From: Liriodendron chinense
Lineage: Eukaryota > Streptophyta > Magnoliopsida > Magnoliales > Magnoliaceae
Direction: 5' to 3'
Assembly: GCA_003013855.2 (NCBI GenBank)
Contig: ML058587.1
Coordinates: 372,001-436,000 of the forward strand
DNA length: 64,000 bases
Under the pieces are notes generated by a model, which searched no databases, was not told the origin of the DNA, and worked only from the letters and a program-made list of their open reading frames with translations. This document shows, one piece after another, positions 48,034 to 54,499 of this stretch. Position numbers and translations under genes: made by a program. The number at the start of each line of letters is the position of its first letter. Position 1 is the first letter of the stretch.

Positions 48034-51000
48034 AAAAAAAAAAAAGAAAAAAAAAACTCTAGCAAACGTGCAATGCAAGAATTAAGTGATCCATTGGTTT
48101 CGCCACCTTGAGGTAGACATTAGGAATGATCATATGCTTGTCACTCTTGCCCACCAACCTACCAAAAGCAATTAACCTTGGAGATCCTTTGGAGAACCAA
48201 ATAAATTCCATTGGATATCTCAAACCGAGACTACTGGGGGATTGGATGATCTCATAAAAAGAACAACAAGAAATCTTCCTGATTGCTACCATCTCCAAAT
48301 CCATGAGTCCTAAAGCTCCAATTACAGGGTTTGTCTTTGGAGCAATGTAAGCAAATGGATCAAATCGCCAAGCTCCTCGTTTGACAAGTTTCTGCAACAA
48401 GGAGGCACCCGCATCACTTGACCACCCTCCCATTGGAAGCAACTAGCAATCTTAACTTCCAAGTCCACTGGAATGCATGTAAGCCTCGAAAACAAAGAAC
48501 CATGGCCACTCCAAATATGTCCTCCCAAAATCCGATAATACCCACTGCCCAGAGAGAAGCCAATTCCTTTTTTGAATTCTTCTGCCATTTTTGAGACATT
48601 CCTCCAAACCTCTGAAGCTATATACATGGAATTCTCTTTGAAAACCAACCGCCCACTTTACTTGAAGCCACCACTTGCCACCAAAGACCTTCCTCTTCTG
48701 ACATGAATCCCCATAACCATTTTCCTAGCCGAGCAAGATTTAGAGCTTGCAAATCCGTTATACCTGCGCCTCCTTTTATTGGTTTACACTCCTTACTCCA
48801 CTACTTCAAATGGAATTTGCCTTGGTCTTCAGATCCTTAATAGGAAATTGCACCTGGTCCTCTTCAATTTGCCAATAACGATTGTCAGACGTTGAAAAGG
48901 GACATGAAGTAGATTGGCATGTTTGACTTTGCAGCTTTAATTAGAGTTATATTGCCCCCCTAGTGAGAGATATCTTTTCTTCTAACTTGATGACTCTTTC
49001 TATTCTCTCCATTACCTTGTCCTATAGATCTTAGCTGGTTTTTCTATACACAATAGGCAGGCCGAAATATATTGAGGAAGACTTATTATAGAATATACTC
49101 TATTTATAAGTAAAGTACATACCGCAGAATTCCGATAGAGATTGAAACTCTTTTGTTTTATGTGCAGCCCAATACCTAATTGGTTCGGTAAATCCTCACA
49201 CAAATTATGTATACAATGAGGATCCCAACCATTAATACAGTTTTGATACCAAACTATCTAAATATTTCTAGAAATCCCTTGGATGTAGTTATCCAATTGT
49301 ATCCTATTTATTTTCTTTTGTTCATTGAAAAATGAATCTTTTTTCATTTTTGATCCATGAAATCAGATAAATGAGAAATGAATCCTCAAAAAAATGATAT
49401 AAAAAATGGACAATTCTTAGTTTTAGACCTCAACTGAGTACATAACCATCTAGTTCCAACTGTTCCAAAAGAACTTATACTACGTGAAAGCCTGTTGTTA
49501 AAAATGACACCATACTACGATACTAAGGATTATTGAACGTTCAAATATTCATTTTATACTACGTGAAAGCCTGTTGTTAAAAATGACACCATACTACGAT
49601 ACTAAGGATTATTGAACGTTCAAATATTCATTTTATACTACTGTGAAAGCCTGTTGTTAAAAATGACACCATACTACGATACTAAGGATTATTGAACGTT
49701 CAAATATTCATTTGAACAAGTCTTTATTCATCGATTCTAACATTTCCTAAAATATATTGCATTGAATCTTTCAATCTCGATGATTGAACATCATATGGGC
49801 TATTATTATTTCAATCAAGCCGCCATCGGTGAAATCGTTAGACACGCTGCTCTTAGGAAGAAGTGCTAGAGCATCTCGGTTCGAGTCCGAGTGGCGGCAT
49901 CCTCTAAAAAGGACACAATAGATCCTATAATGAATTCAATTTGGAATTTCCATTCCGTAATTGAGGGACCCCTCTTTTTTTTAATGATATTTGCGACTTT
50001 AGAACATATTTTAACTCACATATAGATCCAATTTTTCAATTTTTCAATTCTGTCTCTCCAGGAAAATGGATATCTCCAGAAAAGATTTTCAATTCAATCT
50101 ACTGCCTTGAAACTGAATCCCTTACCAATTTCTCCATGTCATGGTATTCAATAACGGTATCGGTGGCCGTAATGGCCACCGCTATTATCGATACGAAATG
50201 GGTTGTCATGGCTGCCAATATATAAACATCAACTCCAATTCAAAAGGTATTGCCACCGACTCAATGGCTTCAAAGTAATGTTCCCCACAAAGCAAAAATG
50301 TTATCATGTTTTGAAGTCAAAACTCATAAAGGGCAAATTCCTAATGAGCCCTTAGAAGAATCAAGTAAACATTTGAGTTTAAAATCATATTAAATAACCT
50401 AGAAAAGCACAACAAATAAAAAGCAATTTGAATTCAAGATACATGAGTAAAAAAAAGAAAGAAACATAGGTCTTTAAGTTGAAGTCAAATCCTAAACACC
50501 ATTAATGTGGGGGCATTGTCACATGGGGCTCGAGTGGGGTAGCCTGTGGAGGCAGGGACACATTCAGGGTGGGCGGCCCGTGTGAGGTGGGTGGCTTGTG
50601 GACTCGGGCCCCCCATGGACTCGGGTGGCTCGTGGATTCGGGCCCCACTCGTGGACTCGGGTGGCTTGTGTGATGCGTACCCATGGACTTGGGGACCACG
50701 AAGGAGGGTTCGGCCGAGGACCTAACCCATGGACTTGGGACCTGGGCTATGAGATAAAGGAATTGATTCGCCACAATCTATCAGTTCGAGCTTTTAGACC
50801 AAGTGGTTAGTCGTCCTGCATCAAAAAGGTATCAGAGCGGGAGGTCTTGTGTTTGAGACTCCTCACTGGGGGTGATTAATGCGGGGGCATTGCTACACCA
50901 GGCTCGAGTGGGTTAGCTAGTGGAGGCGGGGACACACTCGGGGTGGGTGGCCCGTGTGAGGCGAGTGACTCGTGGACTCGGGCCCCACCTGCATGGGTGG

Positions 51001-53514
51001 CTCGTGGACTGTGGACTCAGGTGGCTCGTGTGATGCGTACCTATGGACTTGGGGCCCACAAAGGAGGGTTTGGCCGAGGACCTAACCCATAGACTTGGGG
51101 TCTGGGTTATGAGATAAAGGAATTGATTCGCCACTCTCTATCAGTTCGAGCTTTTAGAGCAAGTGGTTAGTCATCTTGCATCACATTACCACAATACATA
51201 TAGGTCAACACGATTGCAAACATCCATAAAAACATTCCAGATAAGTCATAGATGAAATTTGAAATGATAGATCATAAATAAAAGCTGTTCATGTACACAG
51301 ATTAGTGTCCACTGTCCACCTGTTTTGTGCACAACAGATCAGTGTTCACCGACGGTGTACATAGATTTATGTACACATGTGGAGTACCGTATGTGCTCTT
51401 TTCATTTTAAAAAGATTTATAAATCGTCCAGATTCCTCTTTGTCAGACAGTTTAAGTTGGAAATTCGACAAGAAGGGAATTTTCACAGTCAAGTCCCTAT
51501 ATCTAGCTCTTAACAATGATCCCTCCCCAAGGGAAGATGCAGCAACAGCTCAAGTCTGGAGGTATCAAACCCCGCCAAAGTTCGCAGCATTTGGATGGCT
51601 TGTAGGCAAGAATAAGGCGCTTACAGTGGACAATCTTCGTAAAAGGGGAATGATTATTCCAAATGTCTGTTTATGTTGTATGAGCAATGAGGAAACTGTG
51701 GATCATCTTTTGGTTCACTGTAGCTTCACTTTTCACATATGGACAGATATTCTCTCGTGTTTTGAAGTGTTGTGGGTCTGGCCCTCAAATGCGGCCGATC
51801 TCCTAAGGGTCTGGCATGGAGTTAAACTGGGTAAAGAGAGGACTGGTCTTTGGAGAATGTCGCTTCTTGCTGTTTGGTGGTCAGTCTGGGCAGAAAGAAA
51901 TAGCAGATGTTTTCAAGACGAAAGTCACTCGGCGGAGTTCATTTCTCAAGGGGCCAGATCGCTAATCATAGAGTGGGCTTCTAATGGGAATGCTTTTAAG
52001 GATTGTAGTTTGGTGTTTCTGGGTGTGTAGCGGAATCACTATCTCAGCGGTTGCTGTTTCTCTTTTGTAGTTTTTCTCTTTCCTTTTAATAAAATTTTGT
52101 CATCTTTCAAAAAAAAAAAAAGAAACAAAACAATTAATCTATTAAGAGATTGTTAAGCCCCCACCAATTTACCAATTTAAAAACATAAAATGAAACCCAT
52201 ATAAAATTTGAAAAAGAAGAGAACAAGTATAATTTGAAGTGTAAATTGTAGGATTCAAATCCATGATTCATAGGATTCTTCAAAAAAGGGTTACAAATTG
52301 TTTGTCTAAGATTGACTTAAATCATGGGATTTTGACAACAATGCACACGTTAGTCTCTTGCAGAGCCTTGCTGCTAGTCCATGTATTTTCAGCTGCTGCT
52401 TGCTTTCTCTGTATATCTGATGTCCTGTTATTTTTTGTTCCATTTGGCGTTTATCTTGCTTTTAAATACATTTTGCTTATTCCTAGGGAAAAAAAAGAGT
52501 CTCAGAGGCAACTCTAACCTAGAAAGGGAAAGCTATGATTAGTGAGTTCATGCCTGCACTCCTGGGGAAATGAAACTTCAGTGAGATCAAGAACATTAGA
52601 TCAAAGTGGTCCTATAGTCAAGTATCTATGTAGTATTTTAGTTTCTTCCTATATAAAGCATAATGGAATAGTGATAAAAAAAGTTTCCCTTGCTGAATCC
52701 AACATATGAGTCCAGCAACACCCAGGATGCATGGCAGCGACTTTAGTATTTGGTTAGGTGTATCACATAACAAATGCTTGTTACAACTCAAGAGGTTTTA
52801 ATTCCAAATGCAATTGTGTCAACAAGTTGAAATACTTGCATTTTTTCCTTCCTCACTACAAGTAATGTAGTATTTGCATTTCTTTGGCCTTAATATTTTC
52901 CTGATGTATGCACGCTTTGTTTCTGTAATCTTTTAACAATTCCAGATTTGGTTATTCATCGGAAAAAAAAAGAGACTCGGTTTGCCCTGCATTCTGTTTG
53001 TTTACTTCCTTGCATTTTTTTTTTTTCTCTATCTTCAGCTGTTTTGGCTTCCACTAGTTCCAAGTATTGAAGTTTTCCTTGTTGCTACATATTCTATGTT
53101 GATGGAATTGTTCAAAATGTCAATATACAACTTTTGATTCGGCTAGCCATCTGTTTGACTGTGCTGGTTCTCTTTTCCTTACAGGGAGAACCTTTGTGCA
53201 TATTTTATTCTCGTTACGGTATCTGCAAATTTGGTCCAAATTGCAAATTTGACCATCCTATGGGAACCTTCACATATAGCCTTTCCACATCCTCTTCAGC
53301 GGATGTCCCAGTTGTTCGACGTTTATTAGGTTCCTCGTCAAGCACTGGTGCATTACCTTTGTCATCTTCAGAAGGGCCTGCAGAATCAGTCCAAGGGATG
53401 TCTAGGCGACTTTCACACTCAGAGACAAGACAGATGTCTTCTGGTGATGAGAACATAGAGGCAGAGGGATCACATTCTGCTACGAGCATTGGACCTGTTT
53501 CTACCTATTCTTAA
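24628..53514 (+). CDS. ZFN1-like: CCCH zinc-finger protein, ZFN1/ZFN-like family, 7 coding exons (458 aa)
   Basis: Joining 24628-24706, 27493-27650, 31539-31601, 44093-44212, 44434-44730, 45859-46188 and 53185-53514 gives 1377 nt, open to a TAA stop. Every junction is GT-AG; intron 1 is phase 1 and the others are phase 0. Five C-X8-C-X5-C-X3-H fingers are visible: C54/C63/C69/H73, C99/C108/C114/H118, C145/C154/C160/H164, C308/C317/C323/H327 and C354/C363/C369/H373. Each carries the YYLRTG- or FYMKTG-like lead and a KFG or RFG core. They are grouped three plus two around a Pro/Ser/Gly-rich linker (about 165-300), which is the layout of plant ZFN1-type proteins of about 400-470 residues. Linkers such as YPERIGQPEC and GYPLRP are family hallmarks. 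From the family, a nucleic-acid-binding protein, probably RNA-related and nuclear or cytoplasmic, is expected; its exact role is not shown by the sequence. The tail from about 374 is Ser-rich and low complexity. The start MDYDGG is chosen because the next exon continues in phase into the conserved WPMNL segment. Exact orthology to one Arabidopsis member is inferred, not tested. Confidence 0.93.
25085..25420. repeat. Probable worn MITE in intron 1
   Basis: GGTGGGCCCCACTGTTGATG and repeated GGTCCA / TGGACC words in opposing orientation resemble the GGGCCCAC-type elements upstream of the gene, but no complete arms can be drawn. Confidence 0.3.
25801..26016. repeat. Three tandem copies of a 72-73-bp unit in intron 1
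   Basis: TGAGATTCTTCTACTGCAGC starts units at 25801, 25874 and 25946; units end CATGACTAGTTGT. The copies differ at only a few positions, so the array is young. Confidence 0.9.
26083..27205. repeat. Tandem duplication of about 568 bp in intron 1
   Basis: The stretch from ACTCTTTTGAGTTTTGT at about 26086 to CATTTCGTCCGTA at about 26655 is followed by a second copy to about 27205 (TTTCGTCCATACC). About 90% identity by eye. Each copy contains TTGGTTGGTAATATTTCAG and TGCATGGACATTGTG. No exon is duplicated. Confidence 0.85.
27493..27650 (+). CDS. ZFN1-like: ZFN-like coding exon 2 (residues 27-79, finger 1)
   Basis: Follows acceptor TTATCACAG and ends AGGAAGCTG before donor GTAAGC. It carries the WPMNL segment, the YPERPGE lead and the whole first CCCH finger. 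Confidence 0.94.
28390..29110 (-). pseudogene. hAT transposase remnant (BED finger and DUF659-like region)
   Basis: On the minus strand near 29060-28990 a BED-finger-like segment reads TRLKQHLTYQKGQVSEC. Further along, 28560-28390, KLKQFWSKHIIDSLGRAAAK continues, after a frameshift, into HDSISPHVNANC, the start of a DUF659-type region. Stops and at least one frameshift break the reading frame. A typical hAT transposase is 600-800 residues; only part of the N-terminal half is seen. No host function is implied. Confidence 0.65.
29728..30385. repeat. AT-rich tandem repeats, unit about 115-120 bp, in intron 2
   Basis: Units starting near 29735, 29854, 29969 and (after a gap) 30270 share AAATAGAAAAACATAAAAC, AATCCCCAAATCAAG and CATGATTTGATTGATTTATG, ending GATTCCAGTAATA. 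Later units are more diverged. Confidence 0.8.
31539..31601 (+). CDS. ZFN1-like: ZFN-like coding exon 3 (residues 80-100)
   Basis: A 63-nt exon between acceptor AATGTCAG and donor GTATGC. It encodes AVAAARIKGG, then YPERIGQPECQ, so the first Cys of finger 2 (C99) lies here and the rest of the finger lies 12.5 kb downstream. It is too short for ORF-based detection. Confidence 0.92.
31620..34200. other. Intron 3, first part: no exon; dispersed repeat 33030-33620
   Basis: Apart from the L1 tail at 32110-32384, a T-run of about 30 near 32812-32839 and the repeat shared with 13230-14130 (33030-33620), no coding or element structure is evident. Confidence 0.45.
32110..32384 (+). mobile_element. 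5'-truncated L1 LINE, 3' end only (intron 3)
   Basis: One frame reads IWGECNSRCFDNLHKAS, then IWKIKRDVSEWA, which matches the far C-terminal tail of plant L1 polyproteins. A pyrimidine-rich 3' UTR with TAATAAAATTACATTC and an A-run (32369-32381) follows. It is in the same orientation as the host gene. Confidence 0.65.
34208..35134. mobile_element. Solo LTR (927 bp) in intron 3
   Basis: It starts TGATGTAGGATGCC and ends GTGTCCGCATCA, with short TGATG/CATCA inverted ends and TG...CA termini, and is flanked by ATTAT (34203-34207) and ATTAC (35135-35139). The surrounding sequence (AGTGTTGCTCC and CCTTAATTCCTCCTTA) occurs unbroken just upstream at about 34115-34150, which supports an insertion here. 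No internal domain remains. Confidence 0.65.
35140..37200. other. Intron 3, middle part: no exon seen
   Basis: It contains short (GA)n and (CT)n tracts (near 35260 and 36244-36266) and leader-like CT-rich sequence at 36194-36420 that may belong to another LTR, but neither ends nor primer site can be shown. Confidence 0.35.
37206..37750 (-). mobile_element. Miniature LTR retrotransposon (TRIM-like), copy 1
   Basis: Two direct repeats, 37206-37449 and 37506-37750 (about 245 bp each, TGACGCAGGA to GCCCCTGCA), enclose only 56 bp. On the minus strand these 56 bp contain TTGGTATCAGAGCGGGAGG, a primer-binding site complementary to the 3' end of initiator methionine tRNA, directly after the upstream LTR. 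ATGTT flanks both sides. There is no coding capacity, and the internal part is much shorter than in usual TRIMs. The same build is at 50506-51183. Confidence 0.8.
38500..38692. repeat. Tandem duplication of about 97 bp in intron 3
   Basis: CTTGAACTCTAGCTGAATGG through AGATTTTATCAGTTTAAT is repeated immediately with one visible difference (ACATCTAAC / ACATCCAAC). Confidence 0.9.
39540..40228 (+). pseudogene. Ty1/copia gag remnant (intron 3)
   Basis: Across several frames the stretch reads like a plant copia gag: TVRRVVPY-type sequence as ANRRVVPYV, PPPDEDNDKEPLVVHAKHIK, VYVLASVSDVFCN, LQDMINVRDI and GMFNSHIAAKSKL. Multiple stops and frameshifts separate these blocks. It ends with a basic GSKSKSKGHKKGGQKGKNN stretch. 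Long inactive. Confidence 0.65.
40229..40385. mobile_element. hAT-type MITE end fragment
   Basis: TAGGGGTGTCAATGGGCC begins a stretch rich in GGCCCG/CGGGCC words, a familiar hAT MITE terminus. The other end is not seen; an A-run (40388-40406) and a (GA)n tract (40607-40634) follow. Confidence 0.4.
40745..41370 (+). pseudogene. Ty3/gypsy integrase remnant (intron 3)
   Basis: One frame near 40750-40990 reads LHGVAKTYH, FVSHFWRTLWRKKG, YHPLTDGQTEVVNQSLRNL and SLAGDRSLWDSVVPQ, the C-terminal half of the gypsy integrase core. The integrase tail continues at 41120-41290 (VHEEV, LEVSNVAYN, GDLVTVHMQHE). Several stops and frame changes. It is directly joined at 41371 to unrelated LTR-like sequence. 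Confidence 0.75.
41371..41530 (+). mobile_element. LTR-like fragment joined to the gypsy remnant
   Basis: It begins TGTTGGTGTACACATATTAG and contains GTAATCTTTTCTATCAGTAC, the style of a plant copia LTR R region. The part up to about 41440 is shared with 51285-51400 in intron 6 (GATTTATGTACACA, GGAGTA). The right end is not defined. Confidence 0.45.
42650..42815 (+). pseudogene. RTE-type LINE reverse-transcriptase tail remnant
   Basis: RLRWFGHVQQR followed by a worn RMRGSPRRTWIMVMRWDM-like segment is the widely seen C-terminal part of plant RTE-type LINE proteins. Frames shift within it. It is interrupted on its right by an L1 3' end in the opposite orientation. Confidence 0.7.
42822..43062 (-). 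mobile_element. L1 LINE 3' end with poly(A), minus strand (intron 3)
   Basis: On the minus strand, WVERNGRCFCNGCRSIEWIV resembles the C-terminus of the L1 copy at 51420-52030 (WAERNSRCFQDESHSAEFI). It is followed by a 3' UTR ending in GTTATCTTTC and an A-run of about 20 (the T-run at 42822-42841), like the end GTCATCTTTC of that other copy. Confidence 0.65.
43105..43165 (-). mobile_element. RTE-type LINE 3' tail fragment
   Basis: On the minus strand ATTCATGTAGCTGACCCC, then AATTAATAGGGATGAGGCTT, is the familiar 3' terminal segment of plant RTE LINEs and related SINEs. It is related to 58914-58960. Confidence 0.55.
43560..43860 (-). mobile_element. Possible copia LTR end with primer-binding site
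   Basis: On the minus strand an LTR-like stretch ending TCTCTCAACGGTAACA is followed by TGGTATCA, the plant methionine-tRNA primer site, then gag-like leader sequence. The partner LTR and target duplication were not found. Confidence 0.4.
44093..44212 (+). CDS. ZFN1-like: ZFN-like coding exon 4 (residues 101-140, rest of finger 2)
   Basis: Acceptor ATCATGTCAG, donor GTATGC, 120 nt in phase 0. It completes finger 2 and encodes KAGIAGRV and GYPLRP, segments typical of the ZFN family. Confidence 0.94.
44434..44730 (+). CDS. ZFN1-like: ZFN-like coding exon 5 (residues 141-239, finger 3 and linker)
   Basis: Acceptor TTTCCTGTAG, donor GTAAGT, 297 nt. It contains the complete finger 3 and then a Pro/Ser-rich linker with SPRWQGPSSY and GVVPVPGWN, both recognisable from ZFN1-type proteins. 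Confidence 0.94.
45859..46188 (+). CDS. ZFN1-like: ZFN-like coding exon 6 (residues 240-349, finger 4)
   Basis: Acceptor TTCGTGCCAG, donor GTAAGT, 330 nt. It starts GQMGSVSSSE and carries finger 4 (C308 to H327) and the GLPLRP spacer. A second possible acceptor six bases downstream (GGGGCAG) would drop only Gly-Gln; the upstream one is preferred because family members have GQ at this point. Confidence 0.93.
46668..47343. mobile_element. Non-autonomous DNA transposon with a long internal hairpin (intron 6)
   Basis: The left end GTGTTTTAAATAGC and the right end GCTATTTAAAACAC are inverted, and AGTTGGTGC lies on both sides (46659-46667 and 47344-47352). Reading the duplication as 8 bp gives hAT-like ends; as 9 bp it would be Mutator-like. 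The element holds the inverted repeat at 46751-47002 and no ORF. Confidence 0.75.
46751..47002. repeat. Near-perfect inverted repeat, arms about 107 bp, loop about 37 bp
   Basis: The left arm starts AAACTAAATTGATTTTTATT and ends near GTAGCCTAG; the right arm starts near TAGGCTACATGC and ends AAAAATCAATTTAGTTT. I see about one mismatch (TACATAAAATG against TACATAGAATG). It lies within the primary transcript of the ZFN-like gene, so it can fold into a long stem. Confidence 0.9.
47995..48055. repeat. Homopolymer pair: C29 then A22 and A9
   Basis: Twenty-nine C are followed directly by an A-rich run broken by a single G. Such a C-run is rare in plant nuclear DNA; it lies at the 3' side of the minus-strand L1 fragment. 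An assembly or sequencing problem cannot be excluded. Confidence 0.85.
48060..49250 (-). pseudogene. L1 LINE fragment, minus strand (intron 6): end of RT to zf-RVT
   Basis: On the minus strand, YRKTS then WDKVMERIER are the post-catalytic region, followed by KGGAGITDLQALNLARLGKW and LWWQVVASSKVGGW, then the zf-RVT-like SPRLIAFGRLVGK and IIPNVYL with DHL. Several stops and frame changes. The 5' part with the catalytic motifs is missing. Confidence 0.75.
49475..49711. repeat. Three tandem 79-bp units in the plastid-derived insert
   Basis: Units starting TTATACTACGTGAAAGCC at 49475 and 49554 and TTATACTACTGTGAAAGCC at 49633 are otherwise the same by eye. The amplification lies in the part that looks like the rpl32-trnL spacer. 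Confidence 0.9.
49819..49899 (+). tRNA. trnL-UAG: Plastid-type tRNA-Leu (UAG) copy, nuclear and probably not functional
   Basis: Acceptor stem GCCGCCA pairs with TGGCGGC. Anticodon loop context CTCTTAGGA, a long variable arm and the T-arm GGTTCGAGTCC are all present, as in the plastid gene. A base appears inserted in the D-arm region (CATCGGTGAAATCGTTAG instead of CATGGTGAAATTGGTAG). It lies in a nuclear intron, so expression is doubtful. Confidence 0.85.
50506..51183 (+). mobile_element. Miniature LTR retrotransposon (TRIM-like), copy 2 (intron 6)
   Basis: Direct repeats 50506-50823 (318 bp) and 50880-51183 (304 bp) run from TGTGGGGGCATTG or TGCGGGGGCATTG to CTGCATCA / TTGCATCA and enclose 56 bp. 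Those 56 bp start with AAAAGGTATCAGAGCGGGAG, the methionine-tRNA primer site, and end with a purine-rich CTGGGGGTGAT that could serve as the polypurine tract. CATTA occurs at 50500-50504 and 51184-51188. It is related to 37206-37750, opposite orientation. Confidence 0.85.
51285..51400 (+). mobile_element. LTR-like fragment related to 41371-41440
   Basis: GTTCACCGACGGTGTACATA and GATTTATGTACACATGTGGA match the intron 3 fragment. It directly precedes the L1 3' fragment. Confidence 0.45.
51420..52121 (+). mobile_element. 5'-truncated L1 LINE with intact zf-RVT and C-terminal tail
   Basis: One open frame to 52030 reads WKFDKKGIFTVKSLYLAL, then the zf-RVT domain (PPKFAAFGWLVGKNKALTVD, CLCCMSNEETVDHLLVHCSF with the Cys/His pattern C-x2-C...H-x3-H-C), then WWSVWAERNSRCF. 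A 3' UTR with TTTTAATAAAATTTTGTC and an A-run (52109-52121) follows. It is the least damaged LINE piece here, in the sense orientation of the host gene. Upstream endonuclease and RT are absent. Confidence 0.85.
52130..53180. other. Intron 6, last part: no element recognised
   Basis: AT-rich intronic sequence. A T-rich run near 53016-53026 and the pyrimidine tract before the exon 7 acceptor are the only notable points. Confidence 0.5.
53185..53514 (+). CDS. ZFN1-like: ZFN-like coding exon 7 (residues 350-458, finger 5, stop)
   Basis: Acceptor TTTCCTTACAG, 330 nt ending TCT TAA. It holds the whole finger 5 and a Ser-rich, partly acidic C-terminal tail containing SRRLSHSETRQ, a segment also known from ZFN1-type tails. 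Confidence 0.94.
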   Translation, partial: GEPLCIFYSRYGICKFGPNCKFDHPMGTFTYSLSTSSSADVPVVRRLLGSSSSTGALPLSSSEGPAESVQGMSRRLSHSETRQMSSGDENIEAEGSHSATSIGPVSTYS

Positions 53515-54480
53515 CCCTCAAGAGGATTAAGATTCGTCTGTAAATTGAATCCCCAGTGCTGTGGAGATGTACAGACTTTCGCGATGAGTCGAATCTGTTC
53601 ATCTGGAGATGCATTTTACTTGACAGCAAACTCAAGGCTTAAGAATTCCACATTGCAGCATCTTGTAAATCTGCTTGTAGTATCACTTCTCGAAACAAGC
53701 AATTGGAAAAGAATCACTTCTTTTCCAAAAGCTCATCTCTTCATTCTACGAAACCCAGATATAAAACTTTCACTAGTCACTGTATCAATGGTCACTCATT
53801 CCCCTTTTTCGCAGCAACATTCCTCCTTGTAGTTATCCGTGTCTGTTGAAACTCCATCTTTCTGGCAACCTTGCTTTCTCTTCAAGGTTAGCCTGGGTCC
53901 CCCTTTGATCTGCATATATCTTTGTTATATCACATTTTCTCTCTTGCAATATTTGTGGGAAGTTTTCCTTCAAGTCCCAACTATTATGGCATCCCACATT
54001 TTCTCTTCTTTTTTCCTTTTATTTTCTTTGTAGATAACTAGTATATTGCAGACTTGTACATGAGGAGCTGCTCCTCCATGTGGGCTATAGATGTTAAAGG
54101 CAGCAGAGTGAAACTAGACTCCTCCATCGTCCTCAGGGAATGAAATCATCCTTCAGGCCTTCTGATCCTCAAAAGGTGATGTTTTTGTTCTTTGCTGTCT
54201 GGATGATATATGCAGATCCTTGAATGAAATAACCTTGTTGGGATCTGGAATACCACAGTGCTGCTGCTCCTAATAGGTTGGTTCGATGATTTGATGTGAC
54301 AAACTTAAAGATTTCAAGATCGGGTGTCTTCAACAGGCTTCGTGAAATAGCAGAGAATCAGTCGCAAGGCTGATGGATAAGCACTACTGCAGCTGAACCA
54401 TTCATTTGCAACATTATATCCCAGAAGGCATTGTAACAGGTACTATGAGAACATATACAATTGTTGGTTCTGATTGCTAA
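53515..54480 (+). other. Probable 3' UTR of the ZFN-like gene
   Basis: Low-coding sequence after the stop, without a recognisable element. A possible small intron with GT-AG ends runs from about 53887 to 54033 (donor after TTCAAG, T-rich tract, acceptor TTTGTAG). No clear AATAAA signal is seen, so the 3' end near 54430-54500 is a guess. Confidence 0.35.
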
Positions 54481-54499
54481 GGAATAAGAAATTGTACCT

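Larger units (their letters stand above)
49280..50130 (+). mobile_element. Plastid DNA insertion (NUPT): rpl32-trnL spacer, trnL-UAG, start of ccsA
   Basis: The tRNA at 49819-49899 and the short frame MIFATLEHILTHI at about 49984 are in the order and orientation of trnL-UAG and ccsA in plant plastids, and the upstream GGGCTATTATTATTTC stretch looks like the plastid spacer before trnL. The ccsA frame stops after 13 codons, so it is a pseudogene fragment. The left and right borders are approximate. Confidence 0.8.

Noticed and set aside
49819..49899. A working nuclear tRNA-Leu gene
   Set aside because: The sequence is plastid-type and lies with the ccsA start in plastid order; the D-arm has an extra base. 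It is best seen as transferred plastid DNA.
51377..52030. A 217-codon open frame as a host gene or extra exon of the ZFN-like gene
   Set aside because: It is the zf-RVT and C-terminal part of an L1 LINE with its own poly(A) tail; it does not join the ZFN frame.
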